This document shows positions 49,881-63,608 of a stretch of DNA of 64,000 nt, one piece after another. The notes beneath the pieces were generated by a model. The model was not told the origin of the DNA. It saw nothing but the letters and a program-made list of their open reading frames with translations, and did not search any database. Each line of letters starts with the position of its first letter. The stretch's first letter is position 1. This DNA comes from [Mycobacterium] nativiensis (GTDB lineage: Bacteria; Actinomycetota; Actinomycetes; Mycobacteriales; Mycobacteriaceae), in NCBI RefSeq assembly GCF_020172685.1, contig NZ_CP083986.1, positions 5,184,284 to 5,248,283 of the forward strand, read 5' to 3'. Made by a program: the position numbers and the translations under genes.

Positions 49881-51356
49881 TTGACCGATGACCCCGGTAC
49901 GGCGTTCCTCACCCTCTGGGACGAGGTCGTCGCCGAACTCAACGGTGAATCCCCCGACGCCGGTGCCTCAGCACCTGTTCTGACACCCCAACAGAAGGCC
50001 TGGTTGAACCTGGTCCATCCGTTGGCGATCGTCGAAGGATTCGCCCTGCTCGCGGTACCCAGCAGTTTCGTCCAGAACGAGATCGAACGACACCTGCGCA
50101 CCCAGATCACCGACGCGCTGAGCCGCCGTCTCGGTCAACAGATCGAACTCGGCGTCCGGATCGCCCCGCCGCCGACCGAAGACCAGCCCGCCTCTGCCGC
50201 CGAAACCGCGGCATCGCCTCGCCCCACCGACGACGAAGACGACGAAGACGAGACCACGGACGTCGCCTACGACTGGCCCAACTACTTCACCGAACGGCCC
50301 AGTGATGACTCGGCCACAGCCGACGGCGCGAGCCTGAACCGGCGCTACACCTTCGACACCTTCGTCATCGGCACCTCCAATCGGTTCGCCCACGCCGCTG
50401 CCCTGGCCATCGCCGAAGCACCGGCTCGCGCCTACAACCCGCTGTTCATCTGGGGTGAGTCCGGTCTGGGCAAAACCCACCTGCTGCACGCGGCCGGCAA
50501 CTACACGCAGCGACTCTTCCCCGGGATGCGCGTCAAGTACGTCTCCACCGAAGAGTTCACCAACGACTTCATCAACTCGTTGCGTGACGACCGCAAGGTC
50601 GCCTTCAAACGCAGCTACCGCGACATCGATGTGCTGCTGGTCGACGACATCCAGTTCATCGAGGGCAAGGAAGGCATCCAGGAGGAGTTCTTCCATACCT
50701 TCAACACACTGCACAACGCCAACAAGCAGATCGTGATCACCTCGGACCGGGCGCCCAAACAGCTGGCCACGCTGGAAGATCGGCTGCGCACCCGGTTCGA
50801 GTGGGGCCTGATCACCGACGTACAGCCGCCCGATCTGGAAACCCGCATCGCCATCCTGCGCAAAAAGGCGCAGATGGAGCGTCTCGATGTTCCCGGCGAT
50901 GTCCTCGAACTGATCGCCACCAGCATCGAACGCAATATCCGCGAGCTCGAGGGCGCACTGATCCGGGTTACCGCGTTCGCGTCCTTGAACAAGACCCCGA
51001 TCGACCGAGCACTGGCCGAGATCGTGCTCCGTGACCTGATCGCCGACGCCAGCACCATGCAGATCAGCGCCGCGATCATCATGGCCGTCATCGCCGAATA
51101 CTTCGACACCTCCATCGAGGAGCTTCGCGGCCCGGGCAAAACCCGCCCGCTGGCCCAGTCCCGGCAGATCGCCATGTATCTGTGCCGCGAACTCACCGAC
51201 CTGTCACTGCCCAAGATCGGCCAGGCGTTCGGACGTGACCACACCACGGTGATGTATGCCGAACGCAAGATTCGTGGCGAGATGGCCGAGCGTCGTGAGG
51301 TCTTCGATCAAGTCAAAGAACTCACCACCCGGATCCGGCAACGCGCCAAGCGTTGA
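49881..51356 (+). CDS. dnaA: Chromosomal replication initiator DnaA
   Basis: 491 aa. Domain I ([20 protein letters not shown]), an acidic domain II with [11 protein letters not shown]+ domain III with Walker [10 protein letters not shown] (about 192-200), Walker B VDDIQF, and sensor-2/box region, and DNA-binding domain IV ([20 protein letters not shown]). TTG 49881 is used because the coding sequence from there matches the M. tuberculosis start, also TTG; the frame is open to 49839. Confidence 0.97.
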   Translation: MTDDPGTAFLTLWDEVVAELNGESPDAGASAPVLTPQQKAWLNLVHPLAIVEGFALLAVPSSFVQNEIERHLRTQITDALSRRLGQQIELGVRIAPPPTEDQPASAAETAASPRPTDDEDDEDETTDVAYDWPNYFTERPSDDSATADGASLNRRYTFDTFVIGTSNRFAHAAALAIAEAPARAYNPLFIWGESGLGKTHLLHAAGNYTQRLFPGMRVKYVSTEEFTNDFINSLRDDRKVAFKRSYRDIDVLLVDDIQFIEGKEGIQEEFFHTFNTLHNANKQIVITSDRAPKQLATLEDRLRTRFEWGLITDVQPPDLETRIAILRKKAQMERLDVPGDVLELIATSIERNIRELEGALIRVTAFASLNKTPIDRALAEIVLRDLIADASTMQISAAIIMAVIAEYFDTSIEELRGPGKTRPLAQSRQIAMYLCRELTDLSLPKIGQAFGRDHTTVMYAERKIRGEMAERREVFDQVKELTTRIRQRAKR

Positions 51357-51889
51357 CACCAGCCGCCGATCCGCACTTTCTTACAAAAAACTTGCGACAC
51401 ACTCGCACCACCCGTCACGGACCGGCCCTGTGGATACCCTTGCGGACAACCTGTCCACGATCCGCTGACGAACCGGTCGCCGATGCACACCCGGCGTTCC
51501 ATACACAGTCGAGTCGACCCGCCTCGGCGTGTCATTCACCGTTGATCCCCAGCCGCATGACACCGCTCAGCAGCGACGATGCCACCCTGTGCCCAGGATC
51601 CACAGGACTTACTACTAATACTGGGATATCTCCATCGTTTCTTCTTGAAAACAGGTCGTTGGGGATTCGGCACGGATCGGCCTGTTCACAACCGGCAGGG
51701 TTGTGGTTCACCCAGTCCCTCTCAAAGGCCGTCGGTGTCTGCGATTAACTTTCAAGTCAGGCTTCGAGGCTCTACGGTTGGGGGCCTACCGCTCTTACGC
51801 TTGTCGTGGGGCGTTGCACGGCCGCAGGTGGGGGAATTTCACCGGTCGCCGCGAGGTAGAGCTCGATATCGGGGTGACGAGAGGACACT
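51357..51889. other. oriC: oriC, dnaA-dnaN intergenic region
   Basis: 533 bp without a gene, in the position of the mycobacterial origin. DnaA-box-like sequences include TGTGGATAC (51429-51437), TGCGGACAA near 51442, CTGTCCACG near 51451, GGATCCACA (51597-51605) and CTGTTCACA near 51682. An A/T-rich stretch (ACTTACTACTAATACTGGG, 51607-51625, then ATATCTCC and TTTCTTCTTGAAAAC) is a candidate unwinding element. GC is clearly lower than in the coding flanks. Confidence 0.85.
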
Positions 51890-53086
51890 ATGGACGCGGC
51901 GACGATGAACGCGGGCCTGACCGACTTGAGATTCCGGCTGGACCGGGATGACTTCGCCGATGCGGTGGCGTGGGTCGCGAAATCCCTGCCGGCCCGGCCG
52001 ACCGTGCCGTTGCTGGCCGGCGTGCTGCTGACCGGCTCGGACAACGGCCTGACCGTGTCCGGGTTCGACTACGAAGTCTCCGCCGAGGTTCAGCTGGCAG
52101 CCGAAATCGCTTCCCCGGGAAGTGTATTGGTGTCCGGAAGGTTGCTCTCCGACATCACCCGCGCGTTGCCGGCCAAGCCGGTCGAGGTCCAGGTCGAGGC
52201 CACCCGTGTCGCGTTGACCTGTGGCAATGCCCGATTCTCGCTGCCGACCATGACCGTCGAGGATTACCCCACGCTGCCGACGTTGCCGGAAGAGACCGGC
52301 GTGTTGTCCGCGGATCTGTTCGCGGAGGCGATCAGCCAGGTCGCGGTCGCCGCCGGGCGTGACGACACATTGCCGATGCTGACCGGTATTCGTGTCGAAA
52401 TCTCGGGTAACACAGTGGTTTTGGCTGCTACCGACCGTTTCCGTCTGGCTGTCCGTGAGTTGACCTGGTCCGCAGCACCGGGTACCGAAGCTGCTGTGTT
52501 GGTGCCGGCCAAGACGCTGGCCGAAGCCGCCAAGGCCAGCAGCGACGGCACCGAGGTGCACTTGGCACTGGGTGCGGGTTCCGCGGTGGGCAGCGACGGT
52601 CTGCTGGGTATCACCAGCTCCGGAAAGCGCAGCACCACCCGACTGCTGGATGCGGAATTCCCGAAGTTTCGGCAGCTGTTGCCCAGTGAGCATCTTGCGG
52701 TCGCCACCATCGGCGTTGCGGAACTGACCGAGGCGATCAAGCGTGTCGCGCTGGTCGCCGATCGCGGTGCGCAGGTGCGGATGGAGTTGTCCGAGGGCAC
52801 TTTGCGACTGTCCGCGGGTGCCGAGGATGTCGGACGGGCCGAGGAGGATCTGCCGGTCGACTTCGTCGGTGAGCCGTTGACCATCGCTTTCAACCCGACC
52901 TACCTGACCGACGGGCTGGGCTCGCTGCACAGCGAGAAGGTGTCGATGGGATTCACCGACCCGAAGAAGCCCGCCGTGCTGCGGCCGGCCGCCAGCGATG
53001 ATGCCCCGCCTGTCGGTAGCGGTCCGTTCCCCGCGGTGGCCTCGGATTACGTGTACTTGTTGATGCCGGTTCGCCTGCCCGGCTGA
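51890..53086 (+). CDS. dnaN: DNA polymerase III beta subunit (sliding clamp)
   Basis: 398 aa, three clamp repeats; for example [20 protein letters not shown] and [20 protein letters not shown] and the C-terminal end [12 protein letters not shown] that includes the peptide-binding pocket. ATG 51890 (an internal ATG lies at 51905) with GAGAGGA upstream. Confidence 0.96.
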   Translation: MDAATMNAGLTDLRFRLDRDDFADAVAWVAKSLPARPTVPLLAGVLLTGSDNGLTVSGFDYEVSAEVQLAAEIASPGSVLVSGRLLSDITRALPAKPVEVQVEATRVALTCGNARFSLPTMTVEDYPTLPTLPEETGVLSADLFAEAISQVAVAAGRDDTLPMLTGIRVEISGNTVVLAATDRFRLAVRELTWSAAPGTEAAVLVPAKTLAEAAKASSDGTEVHLALGAGSAVGSDGLLGITSSGKRSTTRLLDAEFPKFRQLLPSEHLAVATIGVAELTEAIKRVALVADRGAQVRMELSEGTLRLSAGAEDVGRAEEDLPVDFVGEPLTIAFNPTYLTDGLGSLHSEKVSMGFTDPKKPAVLRPAASDDAPPVGSGPFPAVASDYVYLLMPVRLPG

Positions 53087-53123
53087 TCGGCGCGGCCGCG
53101 ACGACGGGAGGGGTGGGTTTCTC

Positions 53124-54284
53124 GTGTATGTCCGCCACTTGGGCCTGCGCGATTTCCGGTCCTGGGCGAACGTCGACCTCGAGCTGGGTCCGGGAGCGAC
53201 GGTGCTGGTCGGACCCAACGGTTATGGGAAAACCAATCTCGTTGAGGCACTGTGGTATTCGTCAACCCTTGGTTCTCACCGGGTAGCCACCGACGCGCCG
53301 TTGATCCGTTCGGGTGCGAGCCGCGCGGTGGTGTCGACGATCGTCGTCAACGAGGGCCGCGAATTGGCTGTCGATCTCGAGATCACCGCCGGGCGGGCCA
53401 ACAAGGTCAGGTTGAACCGGGCACCGGTGCGCCACGCCCGCGAGGTGGTCGGGGTGCTGCGAGCGGTGCTGTTCGCCCCGGAGGACCTGGCCTTGGTTCG
53501 GGGCGATCCCGGTGAGCGGCGCCGCTATCTCGACGAACTCGCCAGCATCCGCCGGCCACGCATTGCCGCGGTACGCGCCGACTACGACAAGGTGTTGCGG
53601 CAGCGCACCGCGCTGCTCAAAAGTGCGCCGGGCGCCTTGCACCGCGGGGATCGTTCGGTCCTGGACACCCTCGACGTCTGGGACGCGCAGTTGGCCGCAC
53701 ACGGATCGGAGTTGATGGCGGCTCGCATCGATCTGGTCAACCAGTTGGCACCGGAAGTCGAAAAGGCCTACCAACTATTGGCTCCCGGCCCGCGTACGGC
53801 GGCAGTCGCCTACCGACCCAAGTTGGAGATGGACTCCGGCCCGGCCGACGAAAGCGTGGCAGAACTTCAGGATGCGTTGCTGGCGGAGTTAGCTCGTCGC
53901 CGCAGCGCGGAGTTGGAGCGCGGCGTCTGTCTGGTCGGCCCGCACCGCGACGAATTAGAGCTTCGCCTCGGCGACAAACCGGTGAAAGGCTTTGCCAGCC
54001 ATGGTGAATCGTGGTCCATGGCGCTGTCGCTGAGGTTGGCCTCCTACCAGCTGCTGCGCAGTGAAGGGGCGGAGCCGGTACTGCTGCTTGATGACGTGTT
54101 CGCCGAATTGGACGCCGCGCGTCGCCGCGCCTTGGCCGATGTGGCGGCTTCCGCCGAGCAGGTGCTGATCACCGCGGCGGTCCCCGACGACGTGCCGATC
54201 GATTGGGAGCCCCGCCGGATCAGCATCTCCGTTGTCGATGATGACAACGGCCGAGTGTCAGAATTGGTCGGCGGCCCGCCGTGA
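53124..54284 (+). CDS. recF: Recombination mediator RecF
   Basis: 386 aa ABC/SMC-like ATPase helping RecA loading at gaps. Walker [10 protein letters not shown], signature [17 protein letters not shown], Walker [17 protein letters not shown] 53124. It follows dnaN after 37 bp with no gnd gene between them. GTGA overlap with the next gene. Confidence 0.96.
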   Translation: MYVRHLGLRDFRSWANVDLELGPGATVLVGPNGYGKTNLVEALWYSSTLGSHRVATDAPLIRSGASRAVVSTIVVNEGRELAVDLEITAGRANKVRLNRAPVRHAREVVGVLRAVLFAPEDLALVRGDPGERRRYLDELASIRRPRIAAVRADYDKVLRQRTALLKSAPGALHRGDRSVLDTLDVWDAQLAAHGSELMAARIDLVNQLAPEVEKAYQLLAPGPRTAAVAYRPKLEMDSGPADESVAELQDALLAELARRRSAELERGVCLVGPHRDELELRLGDKPVKGFASHGESWSMALSLRLASYQLLRSEGAEPVLLLDDVFAELDAARRRALADVAASAEQVLITAAVPDDVPIDWEPRRISISVVDDDNGRVSELVGGPP

Positions 54285-54850
54285 CCGACTCCGACGACGA
54301 CAGCGGTGTGAAACCCCCGGACCACCTGGCCGGGTTATCCGGCATGGACCTGGTCCGCCGGACCCTCGCCGAAGCACGCGAAGCGGCTCGCAGCCAGGGC
54401 AAAGACGTCGGACAGGGTCGCCGGGCGCCGCTTCGGCGCCGTACCCCCGGAACCGGTGGGGGCCGCCGAACCTGGTCCGGGCCAGGTCCGGACCGGCGCG
54501 ACCCGCAGGCCTTCGGAGCGGCCACTCGCGACCTCGCGCAGTCGCGGGGCTGGTCGACCCAGGTCGCCGAGGGCACGGTCCTGGGCAGGTGGCGTTCGGT
54601 GGTGGGAGAGGACATCGCGTCGCACGCGACCCCGACCAGGTTGTCCGAGGGAGTCCTCAGTGTGTCGGCGGAGTCGACGGCCTGGGCAACCCAACTGCGG
54701 CTGGTGCAGGCACAGCTTTTGGCGAAGATCGCGGCAGCTGTGGGCGACGGGGTCGTGACCAGCTTGAAGATCACCGGTCCGACGGCCCCGTCGTGGCGCA
54801 AGGGGCCGCGGCACGTGTCGGGCCGCGGGCCGCGCGACACCTACGGCTAG
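54281..54850 (+). CDS. DUF721 (DciA-like) protein, Rv0004 homologue
   Basis: 189 aa. N-terminal half basic and low-complexity ([19 protein letters not shown]); C-terminal DUF721 domain ([40 protein letters not shown]). DciA-type proteins help load the replicative helicase, and in mycobacteria Rv0004 has been linked to DnaB. Placed between recF and gyrB as usual. Confidence 0.93.
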   Translation: MTDSDDDSGVKPPDHLAGLSGMDLVRRTLAEAREAARSQGKDVGQGRRAPLRRRTPGTGGGRRTWSGPGPDRRDPQAFGAATRDLAQSRGWSTQVAEGTVLGRWRSVVGEDIASHATPTRLSEGVLSVSAESTAWATQLRLVQAQLLAKIAAAVGDGVVTSLKITGPTAPSWRKGPRHVSGRGPRDTYG

Positions 54851-57116
<2,266 letters not shown>

Positions 57117-57166
57117 TGATGTACCGCGCTATCTGACCTGCCTACGGCTGATTGAACGAGGAATAG

Positions 57167-59677
57167 ATGACAGACACCACGCTGCCGCCCGGAGATGACT
57201 CGGTAGACCGGATCGAACCGGTCGACATCCAACACGAGATGCAGCGAAGCTACATCGATTACGCGATGAGCGTCATCGTCGGGCGGGCCCTGCCCGAGGT
57301 GCGTGACGGCCTCAAGCCGGTGCACCGGCGGGTGCTCTACGCGATGTACGACTCGGGCTTCCGCCCGGACCGCAGTCACGCCAAGTCGGCGCGCTCGGTC
57401 GCCGAGACGATGGGCAACTACCACCCGCACGGCGACTCCTCGATCTACGACACCCTGGTGCGGATGGCCCAGCCGTGGTCACTGCGCTACCCGTTGGTCG
57501 ACGGCCAGGGCAACTTCGGCTCACCGGGCAACGACCCAGCGGCCGCCATGCGTTACACCGAGGCTCGGCTGACCCCGCTGGCCATGGAGATGCTGCGCGA
57601 GATCGACGAGGAGACAGTCACTTTCGTCCCGAACTACGACGGTCGGGTGCAAGAGCCCACGGTGCTGCCCAGCAGGTTCCCGAACCTGCTGGCCAATGGC
57701 TCGGGCGGTATCGCGGTCGGTATGGCGACCAACATCCCGCCGCACAACCTGCGTGAGCTCGCCGAGGCGGTGTTCTGGTGCCTGGACAACCACGAGGCCG
57801 ATGAAGAGGCCACCCTGGAAGCGGTGATGGAGCGGGTCAAGGGCCCCGACTTCCCCACCTCCGGGCTGATCGTCGGATCGCAGGGCATCAACGATGCCTA
57901 CCGGACCGGCCGCGGCTCGATCCGGATGCGCGGCGTGGTCGAGATCGAGGAAGATTCGCGCGGGCGGTCCCTGCTGGTCATCACCGAGCTGCCCTACCAG
58001 GTGAACCATGACAACTTCATCACGTCGATCGCCGAGCAGGTGCGCGACGGAAAGTTGGCGGGAATAGCCAACATTGAGGACCAGAGCAGCGACCGGGTCG
58101 GCCTGCGCATCGTCGTGGAGGTCAAGCGCGACGCGGTGGCCAAAGTCGTGCTGAACAACCTCTACAAGCACACCCAACTGCAGACCAGCTTCGGCGCCAA
58201 CATGCTGTCTATCGTCGACGGCGTGCCGCGCACCCTGCGGCTGGATCAGATGATCCGGTACTACGTCGCGCACCAACTCGACGTGATCATCCGGCGCACC
58301 ACCTACCGGCTGCGCAAGGCCAACGAGCGGGCACACATCCTGCGCGGCCTGGTCAAGGCCCTCGACGCCCTCGACGAGGTCATCGCGCTGATCCGCGCTT
58401 CGGCGACCGTCGACGTGGCACGGCAGGGCCTGATCGACCTGCTCGACATCGATGACATTCAGGCGCAAGCGATCCTGGATATGCAGCTGCGCCGGCTGGC
58501 TGCCCTGGAGCGCCAGAAGATCATCGACGACCTGGCCAAGATCGAGGCCGAGATCGCCGATCTGGAAGACATCCTGGCCAAGCCGGAACGGCAGCGCGCG
58601 ATCGTCAAGGAAGAGCTCGGCGAGATCGCCGAGAAGTACGGCGATGACCGGCGGACCCGGATCATCGCCGCCGACGGGGATGTCACCGACGAGGATCTGA
58701 TCGCCCGCGAGGACGTCGTGGTGACGATCACCGAGACCGGTTACGCCAAGCGAACCAAGACCGACCTGTACCGCAGCCAGAAGCGGGGCGGTAAGGGCGT
58801 GCAGGGTGCCGGGCTCAAGCAGGACGACATCGTCGCGCACTTCTTCGTCTGCTCGACCCACGACTGGATCCTGTTCTTCACCACGCAGGGCCGGGTGTAC
58901 CGGGCGAAGGCCTACGACCTGCCCGAGGCGCTGCGCACCGCGCGCGGCCAGCATGTTGCGAACCTATTGGCCTTCCAGCCAGAGGAGCGCATCGCCCAGG
59001 TCATCCAGCTCAAGAGCTACGAGGACGCGCCGTATCTGGTGTTGGCCACCCGCAACGGGCTGGTGAAGAAGTCCAAGCTGACCGACTTCGACTCGAACCG
59101 GTCCGGCGGCATCGTCGCGATCAACCTGCGCGACGCCGACGAACTGGTCGGTGCGGTGCTGTGCTCGGCCGAGGACGACCTGCTGCTGGTGTCGGCTAAT
59201 GGGCAGTCCATCCGGTTCTCGGCGACCGATGAGGCGCTGCGTCCGATGGGCCGCGCCACCTCCGGGGTGCAGGGCATGCGCTTCAACGCCGACGACCGGC
59301 TGCTGTCGCTCAATGTGGTCCGCGAGGACACCTATCTGCTGGTGGCCACCGCCGGTGGCTACGCCAAGCGGACGGCGATCGAGGAGTACACCGCGCAGGG
59401 TCGTGGCGGCAAGGGCATCCTGACCATTCAGTACGATTCCCGGCGGGGGCGGTTGGTCGGGGCCCTGATCGTCGACGAGGACAGCGAGCTCTACGCGATC
59501 ACCTCCGGTGGCGGGGTGATCCGCACCGCGGCACGGCAGGTTCGCAAAGCCGGGCGCCAGACCAAGGGCGTTCGGTTGATGAACTTGGGCGAGGGCGACA
59601 CACTGATAGCCATCGCGCGGAATGCCGACGAAGAGGCGACCGACGAGGATGCGGGTAGCGAGGATGCGGGTAGCTGA
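57167..59677 (+). CDS. gyrA: DNA gyrase subunit A
   Basis: 836 aa. Catalytic Y130 (AMRYTEARL), quinolone region [18 protein letters not shown] with Ser at 91 (equivalent to A90 of M. tuberculosis and S83 of E. coli) and D95, and the C-terminal six-bladed DNA-wrapping domain with GyrA box QKRGGKG. There is no intein at Y130. The last 10 residues are [10 protein letters not shown] from a 15-bp tandem duplication. ATG 57167, 50 bp after gyrB. Confidence 0.97.
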   Translation: MTDTTLPPGDDSVDRIEPVDIQHEMQRSYIDYAMSVIVGRALPEVRDGLKPVHRRVLYAMYDSGFRPDRSHAKSARSVAETMGNYHPHGDSSIYDTLVRMAQPWSLRYPLVDGQGNFGSPGNDPAAAMRYTEARLTPLAMEMLREIDEETVTFVPNYDGRVQEPTVLPSRFPNLLANGSGGIAVGMATNIPPHNLRELAEAVFWCLDNHEADEEATLEAVMERVKGPDFPTSGLIVGSQGINDAYRTGRGSIRMRGVVEIEEDSRGRSLLVITELPYQVNHDNFITSIAEQVRDGKLAGIANIEDQSSDRVGLRIVVEVKRDAVAKVVLNNLYKHTQLQTSFGANMLSIVDGVPRTLRLDQMIRYYVAHQLDVIIRRTTYRLRKANERAHILRGLVKALDALDEVIALIRASATVDVARQGLIDLLDIDDIQAQAILDMQLRRLAALERQKIIDDLAKIEAEIADLEDILAKPERQRAIVKEELGEIAEKYGDDRRTRIIAADGDVTDEDLIAREDVVVTITETGYAKRTKTDLYRSQKRGGKGVQGAGLKQDDIVAHFFVCSTHDWILFFTTQGRVYRAKAYDLPEALRTARGQHVANLLAFQPEERIAQVIQLKSYEDAPYLVLATRNGLVKKSKLTDFDSNRSGGIVAINLRDADELVGAVLCSAEDDLLLVSANGQSIRFSATDEALRPMGRATSGVQGMRFNADDRLLSLNVVREDTYLLVATAGGYAKRTAIEEYTAQGRGGKGILTIQYDSRRGRLVGALIVDEDSELYAITSGGGVIRTAARQVRKAGRQTKGVRLMNLGEGDTLIAIARNADEEATDEDAGSEDAGS
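59645..59674 (+). repeat. 15-bp tandem duplication at the gyrA 3' end
   Basis: GAGGATGCGGGTAGC occurs twice in direct succession just before the gyrA stop (59675-59677), in frame, encoding EDAGS twice. Confidence 0.9.
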
Positions 59678-59732
59678 GCTCGACTGGAAGCCGAGCCGCC
59701 GGCCGGCCGGACACACAGGTTAGGAGCCTTGG

Positions 59733-60560
59733 GTGAGCGCACCGAATGAGCCGGGGCACCCGGGCAACGGTCCGGGTAAGGCGGAATCCCCAGGCAGCGG
59801 CTCGGCCGATGCCGGAGGTCCGCGGTCCGCGGCACGCCCCGGCAGAATCACCGACACCGGGGAGCCGCCGCCGTGGCAGCGTGGGGGCCAGACCCGCCAG
59901 TCCGCTCCGGCTCGGCCGCCCGAACCGGGCCCGGCCGCCCGCTCCCCCGGGGTGGATGAGCGGCTACGCCGTTTCGTGTCCGGCACGGCGGCGCCAGGGG
60001 CACAGCAGGCCGCACCGCCCCCGGCGCAGGCGCCGGCAAAATCGGCACCGCCGCCGCCCGCTCAGGCCCCTGCTCAGCCACCGGCGGCAGCGGCCAAGCC
60101 GGCCCCGCCCGAGGACGCCTACGGCAGCGAGCTGCCGGATCTGTCCGAAGCGGCGAAGCGGCGGACGCCGGCTCGGCGCCCGCAGGTGTCGGCCGGGCCG
60201 CGCGGTCCGCTGCGGGCCAATATGCAGATCCGGCGGATCGATCCCTGGAGCGCGCTGAAGGTGTCGTTGCTGCTGTCGACGGCGCTGTTCTTCGTCTGGA
60301 TGATCGCCGTCGCCGTGCTGTACGTCATGCTCGGCGCGATGGGTGTCTGGAGCAAGCTGAACAGCAATGTCGGTGACCTGCTGACCAATAACAGTGCCGC
60401 AGAACTGGTTTCGGGCAGTTCTATCTTCGGTGCCGCCGCCCTGATCGGGTTGGTCAATGTCGTGGTGCTGACGGCGATGGCCACCCTGGGTGTGGTGATC
60501 TACAACCTGAGCACCGACGTCGTCGGCGGTGTGGAGGTGACCCTGGCCGACCGGGACTGA
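59733..60560 (+). CDS. DUF3566 membrane protein (Rv0007 homologue)
   Basis: 275 aa. First 150 residues are P/A/G-rich and disordered; then DUF3566 with two TM helices ([40 protein letters not shown]). The family sits next to gyrA in mycobacteria; function unknown. GTG 59733. Confidence 0.9.
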   Translation: MSAPNEPGHPGNGPGKAESPGSGSADAGGPRSAARPGRITDTGEPPPWQRGGQTRQSAPARPPEPGPAARSPGVDERLRRFVSGTAAPGAQQAAPPPAQAPAKSAPPPPAQAPAQPPAAAAKPAPPEDAYGSELPDLSEAAKRRTPARRPQVSAGPRGPLRANMQIRRIDPWSALKVSLLLSTALFFVWMIAVAVLYVMLGAMGVWSKLNSNVGDLLTNNSAAELVSGSSIFGAAALIGLVNVVVLTAMATLGVVIYNLSTDVVGGVEVTLADRD

Positions 60561-60580
60561 CGCCCCGGAACCCGGCGCTT

Positions 60581-60610
60581 TTGGTCGGGGGCCCTCCGGT
60601 GCGGTAATCT
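60581..60610 (+). promoter_or_regulatory. Putative SigA promoter of tRNA-Ile
   Basis: -35 TTGGTC (60581-60586) and -10 TAATCT (60605-60610) with an 18-bp spacer, 22 bases before the tRNA 5' end. The tRNA-Ala, 13 bp downstream of tRNA-Ile, is likely in the same transcript. Confidence 0.5.
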
Positions 60611-60631
60611 CGGCGCTCGGTCATAGACGAC

Positions 60632-60705
60632 GGGCCTATAGCTCAGGCGGTTAGAGCGCTTCGCTGATAACGAAGAGGTCGGAGGTTCGAGTCCTCCTAG
60701 GCCCA
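60632..60705 (+). tRNA. ileT: tRNA-Ile (GAT anticodon)
   Basis: 74 nt. Acceptor GGGCCTA pairs with TAGGCCC, D-loop AGCTCAGGCGGTTAGAGCGC, anticodon loop CTGATAA, T-arm GGAGGTTCGAGTCCTCC and discriminator A. No CCA encoded in full. Confidence 0.97.
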
Positions 60706-60718
60706 CTAGTCCCCATCG

Positions 60719-60791
60719 GGGGCCTTAGCTCAGTTGGTAGAGCGCTGCCTTTGCAAGGCAGATGTCAGGAGTTCGAATCTCCTAGGCTCCA
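60719..60791 (+). tRNA. alaT: tRNA-Ala (TGC anticodon)
   Basis: 73 nt. Acceptor GGGGCCT pairs with AGGCTCC (one G-T pair), anticodon loop TTTGCAA, T-arm CAGGAGTTCGAATCTCCTA. Follows tRNA-Ile after 13 bp, the usual pair after gyrA. Confidence 0.97.
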
Positions 60792-60830
60792 CAAAGCCGT
60801 ATGGCGGCCGTTTACGGCGGCGTCCGGCAC

Positions 60831-61247
60831 CTACAGTTTGGGCTGCGCGTCCACGCTCGGTGGGCGCGGCGAGGGTTCCTCGGCCTGACTCGAGCGGCGA
60901 ATCAGCACCGCGACGACTCCACCTGCCAGCAGCGCCGCAGCGGCCGCTCCGGCGATCACCCAGAACCGGCGGATCCGGCGCCGTGCCGGCGGTCCTTCGA
61001 GCAGCTCCGGCAGACCGGCGATCACCTCCTGTGCGGCGGCTATCCCCTCGGAGGCCGCTTCGGCCACCTGGTGGGCCAGCCGGCTCTCGCGGTAGCGCCG
61101 GCGCAGCTCCCCCGCGCCCCGGTACACCGCGGCCCCGCTGAGCCCGACAGCGCCGCGGGCCACGTCCACCGGCCCGGCTGCGGTATGGGCCAACCCGCGT
61201 GTCAGGCGTTCCCGATGGGTCAGGGGGCTCTCCGTGGACAGGCGCAT
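60831..61247 (-). CDS. cwsA: Cell wall synthesis protein CwsA
   Basis: 138-aa single-pass membrane protein. [15 protein letters not shown] N-terminus ([20 protein letters not shown]), coiled segment with [14 protein letters not shown]-terminal TM helix ([20 protein letters not shown]), short PSPRPPSV tail, all matching M. tuberculosis Rv0008c. CwsA interacts with CrgA and Wag31 in division and growth at the poles. ATG 61247 chosen; the frame is open to 61397 but overlaps ppiA. Confidence 0.9.
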   Translation of the reverse strand: MRLSTESPLTHRERLTRGLAHTAAGPVDVARGAVGLSGAAVYRGAGELRRRYRESRLAHQVAEAASEGIAAAQEVIAGLPELLEGPPARRRIRRFWVIAGAAAAALLAGGVVAVLIRRSSQAEEPSPRPPSVDAQPKL

Positions 61248-61287
61248 GGTCGCAACGCTACCCGTGACGCAGCACACCGCGCCGCGA

Positions 61288-61836
61288 ATGGCACACTGTG
61301 ATCCCATGACCACCAGCCCAATCGCCACCGCAACCGCGACCCTGCACACCAACCGCGGCGACATCAAGATCGCGCTGTTCGGCAACCACGCCCCCAAGAC
61401 CGTCGGTAACTTCGTCGGGCTGGCTCAGGGGACCAAGGAGTACTCCACCGCCAACGCCTCCGGCGGTTCGTCGGGCCCGTTCTACGACGGCGCGGTGTTC
61501 CACCGAGTGATCGGTGGCTTCATGATCCAGGGCGGCGACCCGACCGGCACCGGTCGCGGCGGCCCGGGCTACAAGTTCGAGGACGAGTTCCACCCCGAGC
61601 TGGTGTTCGACAAGCCCTACCTGCTGGCGATGGCCAACGCCGGCCCCGGCACCAACGGGTCGCAGTTCTTCATCACGGTCGGCCAGACCCCGCACCTGAA
61701 CCGCAAGCACACCATCTTCGGCGAGATCGTCGACCCCGACTCGCAGCGCGTCGTGGACGCGATCGCCACCACCTCGACCGACCGCAACGACCGGCCGACC
61801 GAGCCGGTCGTGATCGAGTCGGTGACCGTCTCCTAG
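61288..61836 (+). CDS. ppiA: Cyclophilin-type peptidyl-prolyl isomerase PpiA
   Basis: 182 aa (ATG 61288; an alternative start at ATG 61306). Cyclophilin core with [20 protein letters not shown], active-site R in [21 protein letters not shown] and [12 protein letters not shown]. Cytosolic; very close to M. tuberculosis Rv0009, whose annotated start aligns with 61288. Confidence 0.95.
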   Translation: MAHCDPMTTSPIATATATLHTNRGDIKIALFGNHAPKTVGNFVGLAQGTKEYSTANASGGSSGPFYDGAVFHRVIGGFMIQGGDPTGTGRGGPGYKFEDEFHPELVFDKPYLLAMANAGPGTNGSQFFITVGQTPHLNRKHTIFGEIVDPDSQRVVDAIATTSTDRNDRPTEPVVIESVTVS

Positions 61837-61855
61837 ACGGGGTCGTGAACGTCGC

Positions 61856-62287
61856 TCAGCGGCCGGTGTAGCCGGCCGCTGAGAGCACGTCGAATACGTC
61901 GCGCGGGTCGGTACCCAGATCCCACCGCGACAGGATCAACAGTTCGTCGTCGTCCGTCTCGATCTCCAGCAGACGCTGCGTGCGTCCGATGCGCTGGAAC
62001 TCGGTGACGCGTACCCGCGTGAGGCTGCCGCGGGTCAGCAGACGAGTGCGCACCCAGCCCCGGACGGCCAGACCCTCGGGGGTCAGCGCGAGCTTCGGGC
62101 GTGCGTGCCAGGAGAAACCGGCAAACACCAGCAGGCCGAATCCGGCAATACCGGCTACCAGCCGGCTCGCCGGATCTGTGGCGAGCGTCACAGCGCTGAT
62201 AGCCAACAATGTGCCGCCGACCGCGCAACCGGCGATGCCGCCGGCTGAGGGAGACCAGTGTGTTTGCTTGAACGCGTTCTCAGTCAA
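61856..62287 (-). CDS. PH-domain-like membrane protein (Rv0010c homologue)
   Basis: 143 aa: two TM helices (IAGCAVGGTLLAISAVTLAT; LVAGIAGFGLLVFAGFSWHA), then a PH-like domain (KLALTPEGLAVRGWVRTRLL; LEIETDDDELLILSRWDLGT). Starts at TTG 62287; no ATG or GTG gives the full first helix. Function unknown. Confidence 0.85.
   Translation of the reverse strand: MTENAFKQTHWSPSAGGIAGCAVGGTLLAISAVTLATDPASRLVAGIAGFGLLVFAGFSWHARPKLALTPEGLAVRGWVRTRLLTRGSLTRVRVTEFQRIGRTQRLLEIETDDDELLILSRWDLGTDPRDVFDVLSAAGYTGR
61859..61879. terminator. GC-rich hairpin between convergent ppiA and Rv0010c homologue
   Basis: Perfect 8-bp stem GCGGCCGG / CCGGCCGC with a 5-base loop TGTAG, right after the ppiA stop (61836) and overlapping the last codons of the convergent gene. 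No T-tract, as is common for actinobacterial terminators. Confidence 0.45.
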
Positions 62288-62427
62288 CTCGACCTGCGGT
62301 TTCGAGGTTATCTACAGGAGTTGTCCACATTGGGGATGAATCACATCGTTGTGATTGAGCAATCGCTTGGTTCCCCCGCTGGCATCGCCGACCGCCCGAT
62401 CTCACCGAAATCAGGGTCCGAATCGGC

Positions 62428-62709
62428 TCAACGCCAGCGCATGGTGAGCAACAAACCCGAGATCATGAAGGCAAACGCGATCGCGTAGTTCCACGGGCCC
62501 AGCTCGCTCATCCAGTTCAGGGCGGCGGGAGTGTCCAGCCCGGTGGCAGCCAGCTGGTAGACCATCAACCACACCAACCCGAAAAGCATCAGGCCCAGAA
62601 ACAGCCCGATGAACCAGCCGCTCGACGGCCCGGCCTTGACCTTGACCGGGGTACGGCTCACCGACGAGGGGGTGAAGCTTGTCTTCTTGCGAACCTTCGA
62701 CTTGGGCAT
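62428..62709 (-). CDS. crgA: Cell division protein CrgA
   Basis: 93 aa: basic N-terminus ([20 protein letters not shown]), TM1 ([20 protein letters not shown]), TM2 ([20 protein letters not shown]). Recruits FtsZ, FtsQ, FtsI and CwsA at the septum. ATG 62709. Confidence 0.97.
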   Translation of the reverse strand: MPKSKVRKKTSFTPSSVSRTPVKVKAGPSSGWFIGLFLGLMLFGLVWLMVYQLAATGLDTPAALNWMSELGPWNYAIAFAFMISGLLLTMRWR

Positions 62710-62801
62710 CGGTACCTCGGGACAGTGCGGCGTGAAGCTGCGAGGATGGGTCAGGTACGAGATTAACCCAGCAGGGTGCGACGGCGAGAATTGGAGAGCC
62801 G

Positions 62802-63563
62802 ATGGAGCACGACCGGCCGGCGCCCCCCGGCCGCAGCTTCCCCTGGCGGTTCGGCGTTCCGCTGGTCTGTCTCCTGGCCGGGCTGCTGCTGGCCGCCACC
62901 CACGGCGTGTCCGGCGGCAAGGAGATTCGCCGCGGCGACGCCCCCCGCCTGGTCGACCTGGTCCGCTCCACCCAGTCCACCGTCGACCGCCTCACCGACC
63001 AGCACGACACCCTGGCGGCCGCGGTCCGCGCGGTGCACGGGCGGGGCGCCGGCGCCGCACTGTCGGCAATGCGCAACCGGACCGATCAACTCGCCGAGGC
63101 CGCGGGCCTGGACGCGATGCACGGCCCCGGCCTGGTGGTGACGCTCACCGACGCACAGCGCGACGCCAACGGCCGGTTCCCCAGGGACGCCTCACCCGAT
63201 GATCTTGTGGTGCACCAGCAGGACATCTCCGCGGTCCTCAACGCGCTGTGGACCGCGGGCGCCGAAGCCGTCCAGATGCAGGACCAGCGGATCACCGCTG
63301 CGTCGGCGCCGCGCTGCGTCGGAAACACCCTGTTACTGGGTGGCCGCACCTACAGTCCGCCTTACGTGGTGACCGCGATCGGTGACCCGCAGGCGATGCA
63401 GGACGCCCTGGCCGCCGCACCTCTGGTCACGCTGTACAAGCAATACGTGATCCGGTTCGGTCTGGGCTACAGCGAGCAGGTCAGCACGGACCTGCGGGTG
63501 GTCGAGACCCAGGGGCCGGCGCGGATGCGCTATGCCGTACCCGCCGGGCCGGTCGACTACTGA
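62802..63563 (+). CDS. DUF881 membrane protein (Rv0012 homologue)
   Basis: 253 aa with one TM helix ([20 protein letters not shown]), a coiled segment ([20 protein letters not shown]), and the DUF881 domain ([31 protein letters not shown]). Found with division genes in actinobacteria and Firmicutes; function unknown. ATG 62802, 92 bp from divergent crgA. Confidence 0.93.
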   Translation: MEHDRPAPPGRSFPWRFGVPLVCLLAGLLLAATHGVSGGKEIRRGDAPRLVDLVRSTQSTVDRLTDQHDTLAAAVRAVHGRGAGAALSAMRNRTDQLAEAAGLDAMHGPGLVVTLTDAQRDANGRFPRDASPDDLVVHQQDISAVLNALWTAGAEAVQMQDQRITAASAPRCVGNTLLLGGRTYSPPYVVTAIGDPQAMQDALAAAPLVTLYKQYVIRFGLGYSEQVSTDLRVVETQGPARMRYAVPAGPVDY

Positions 63564-63608
63564 CTGGGCGCCGCCGCCCGCCATCAACACGGCGGTAGCC
63601 TGTCATTC

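Noticed and set aside
57167..59677. GyrA intein
   Set aside because: The sequence around Y130 is continuous and the protein has normal length.
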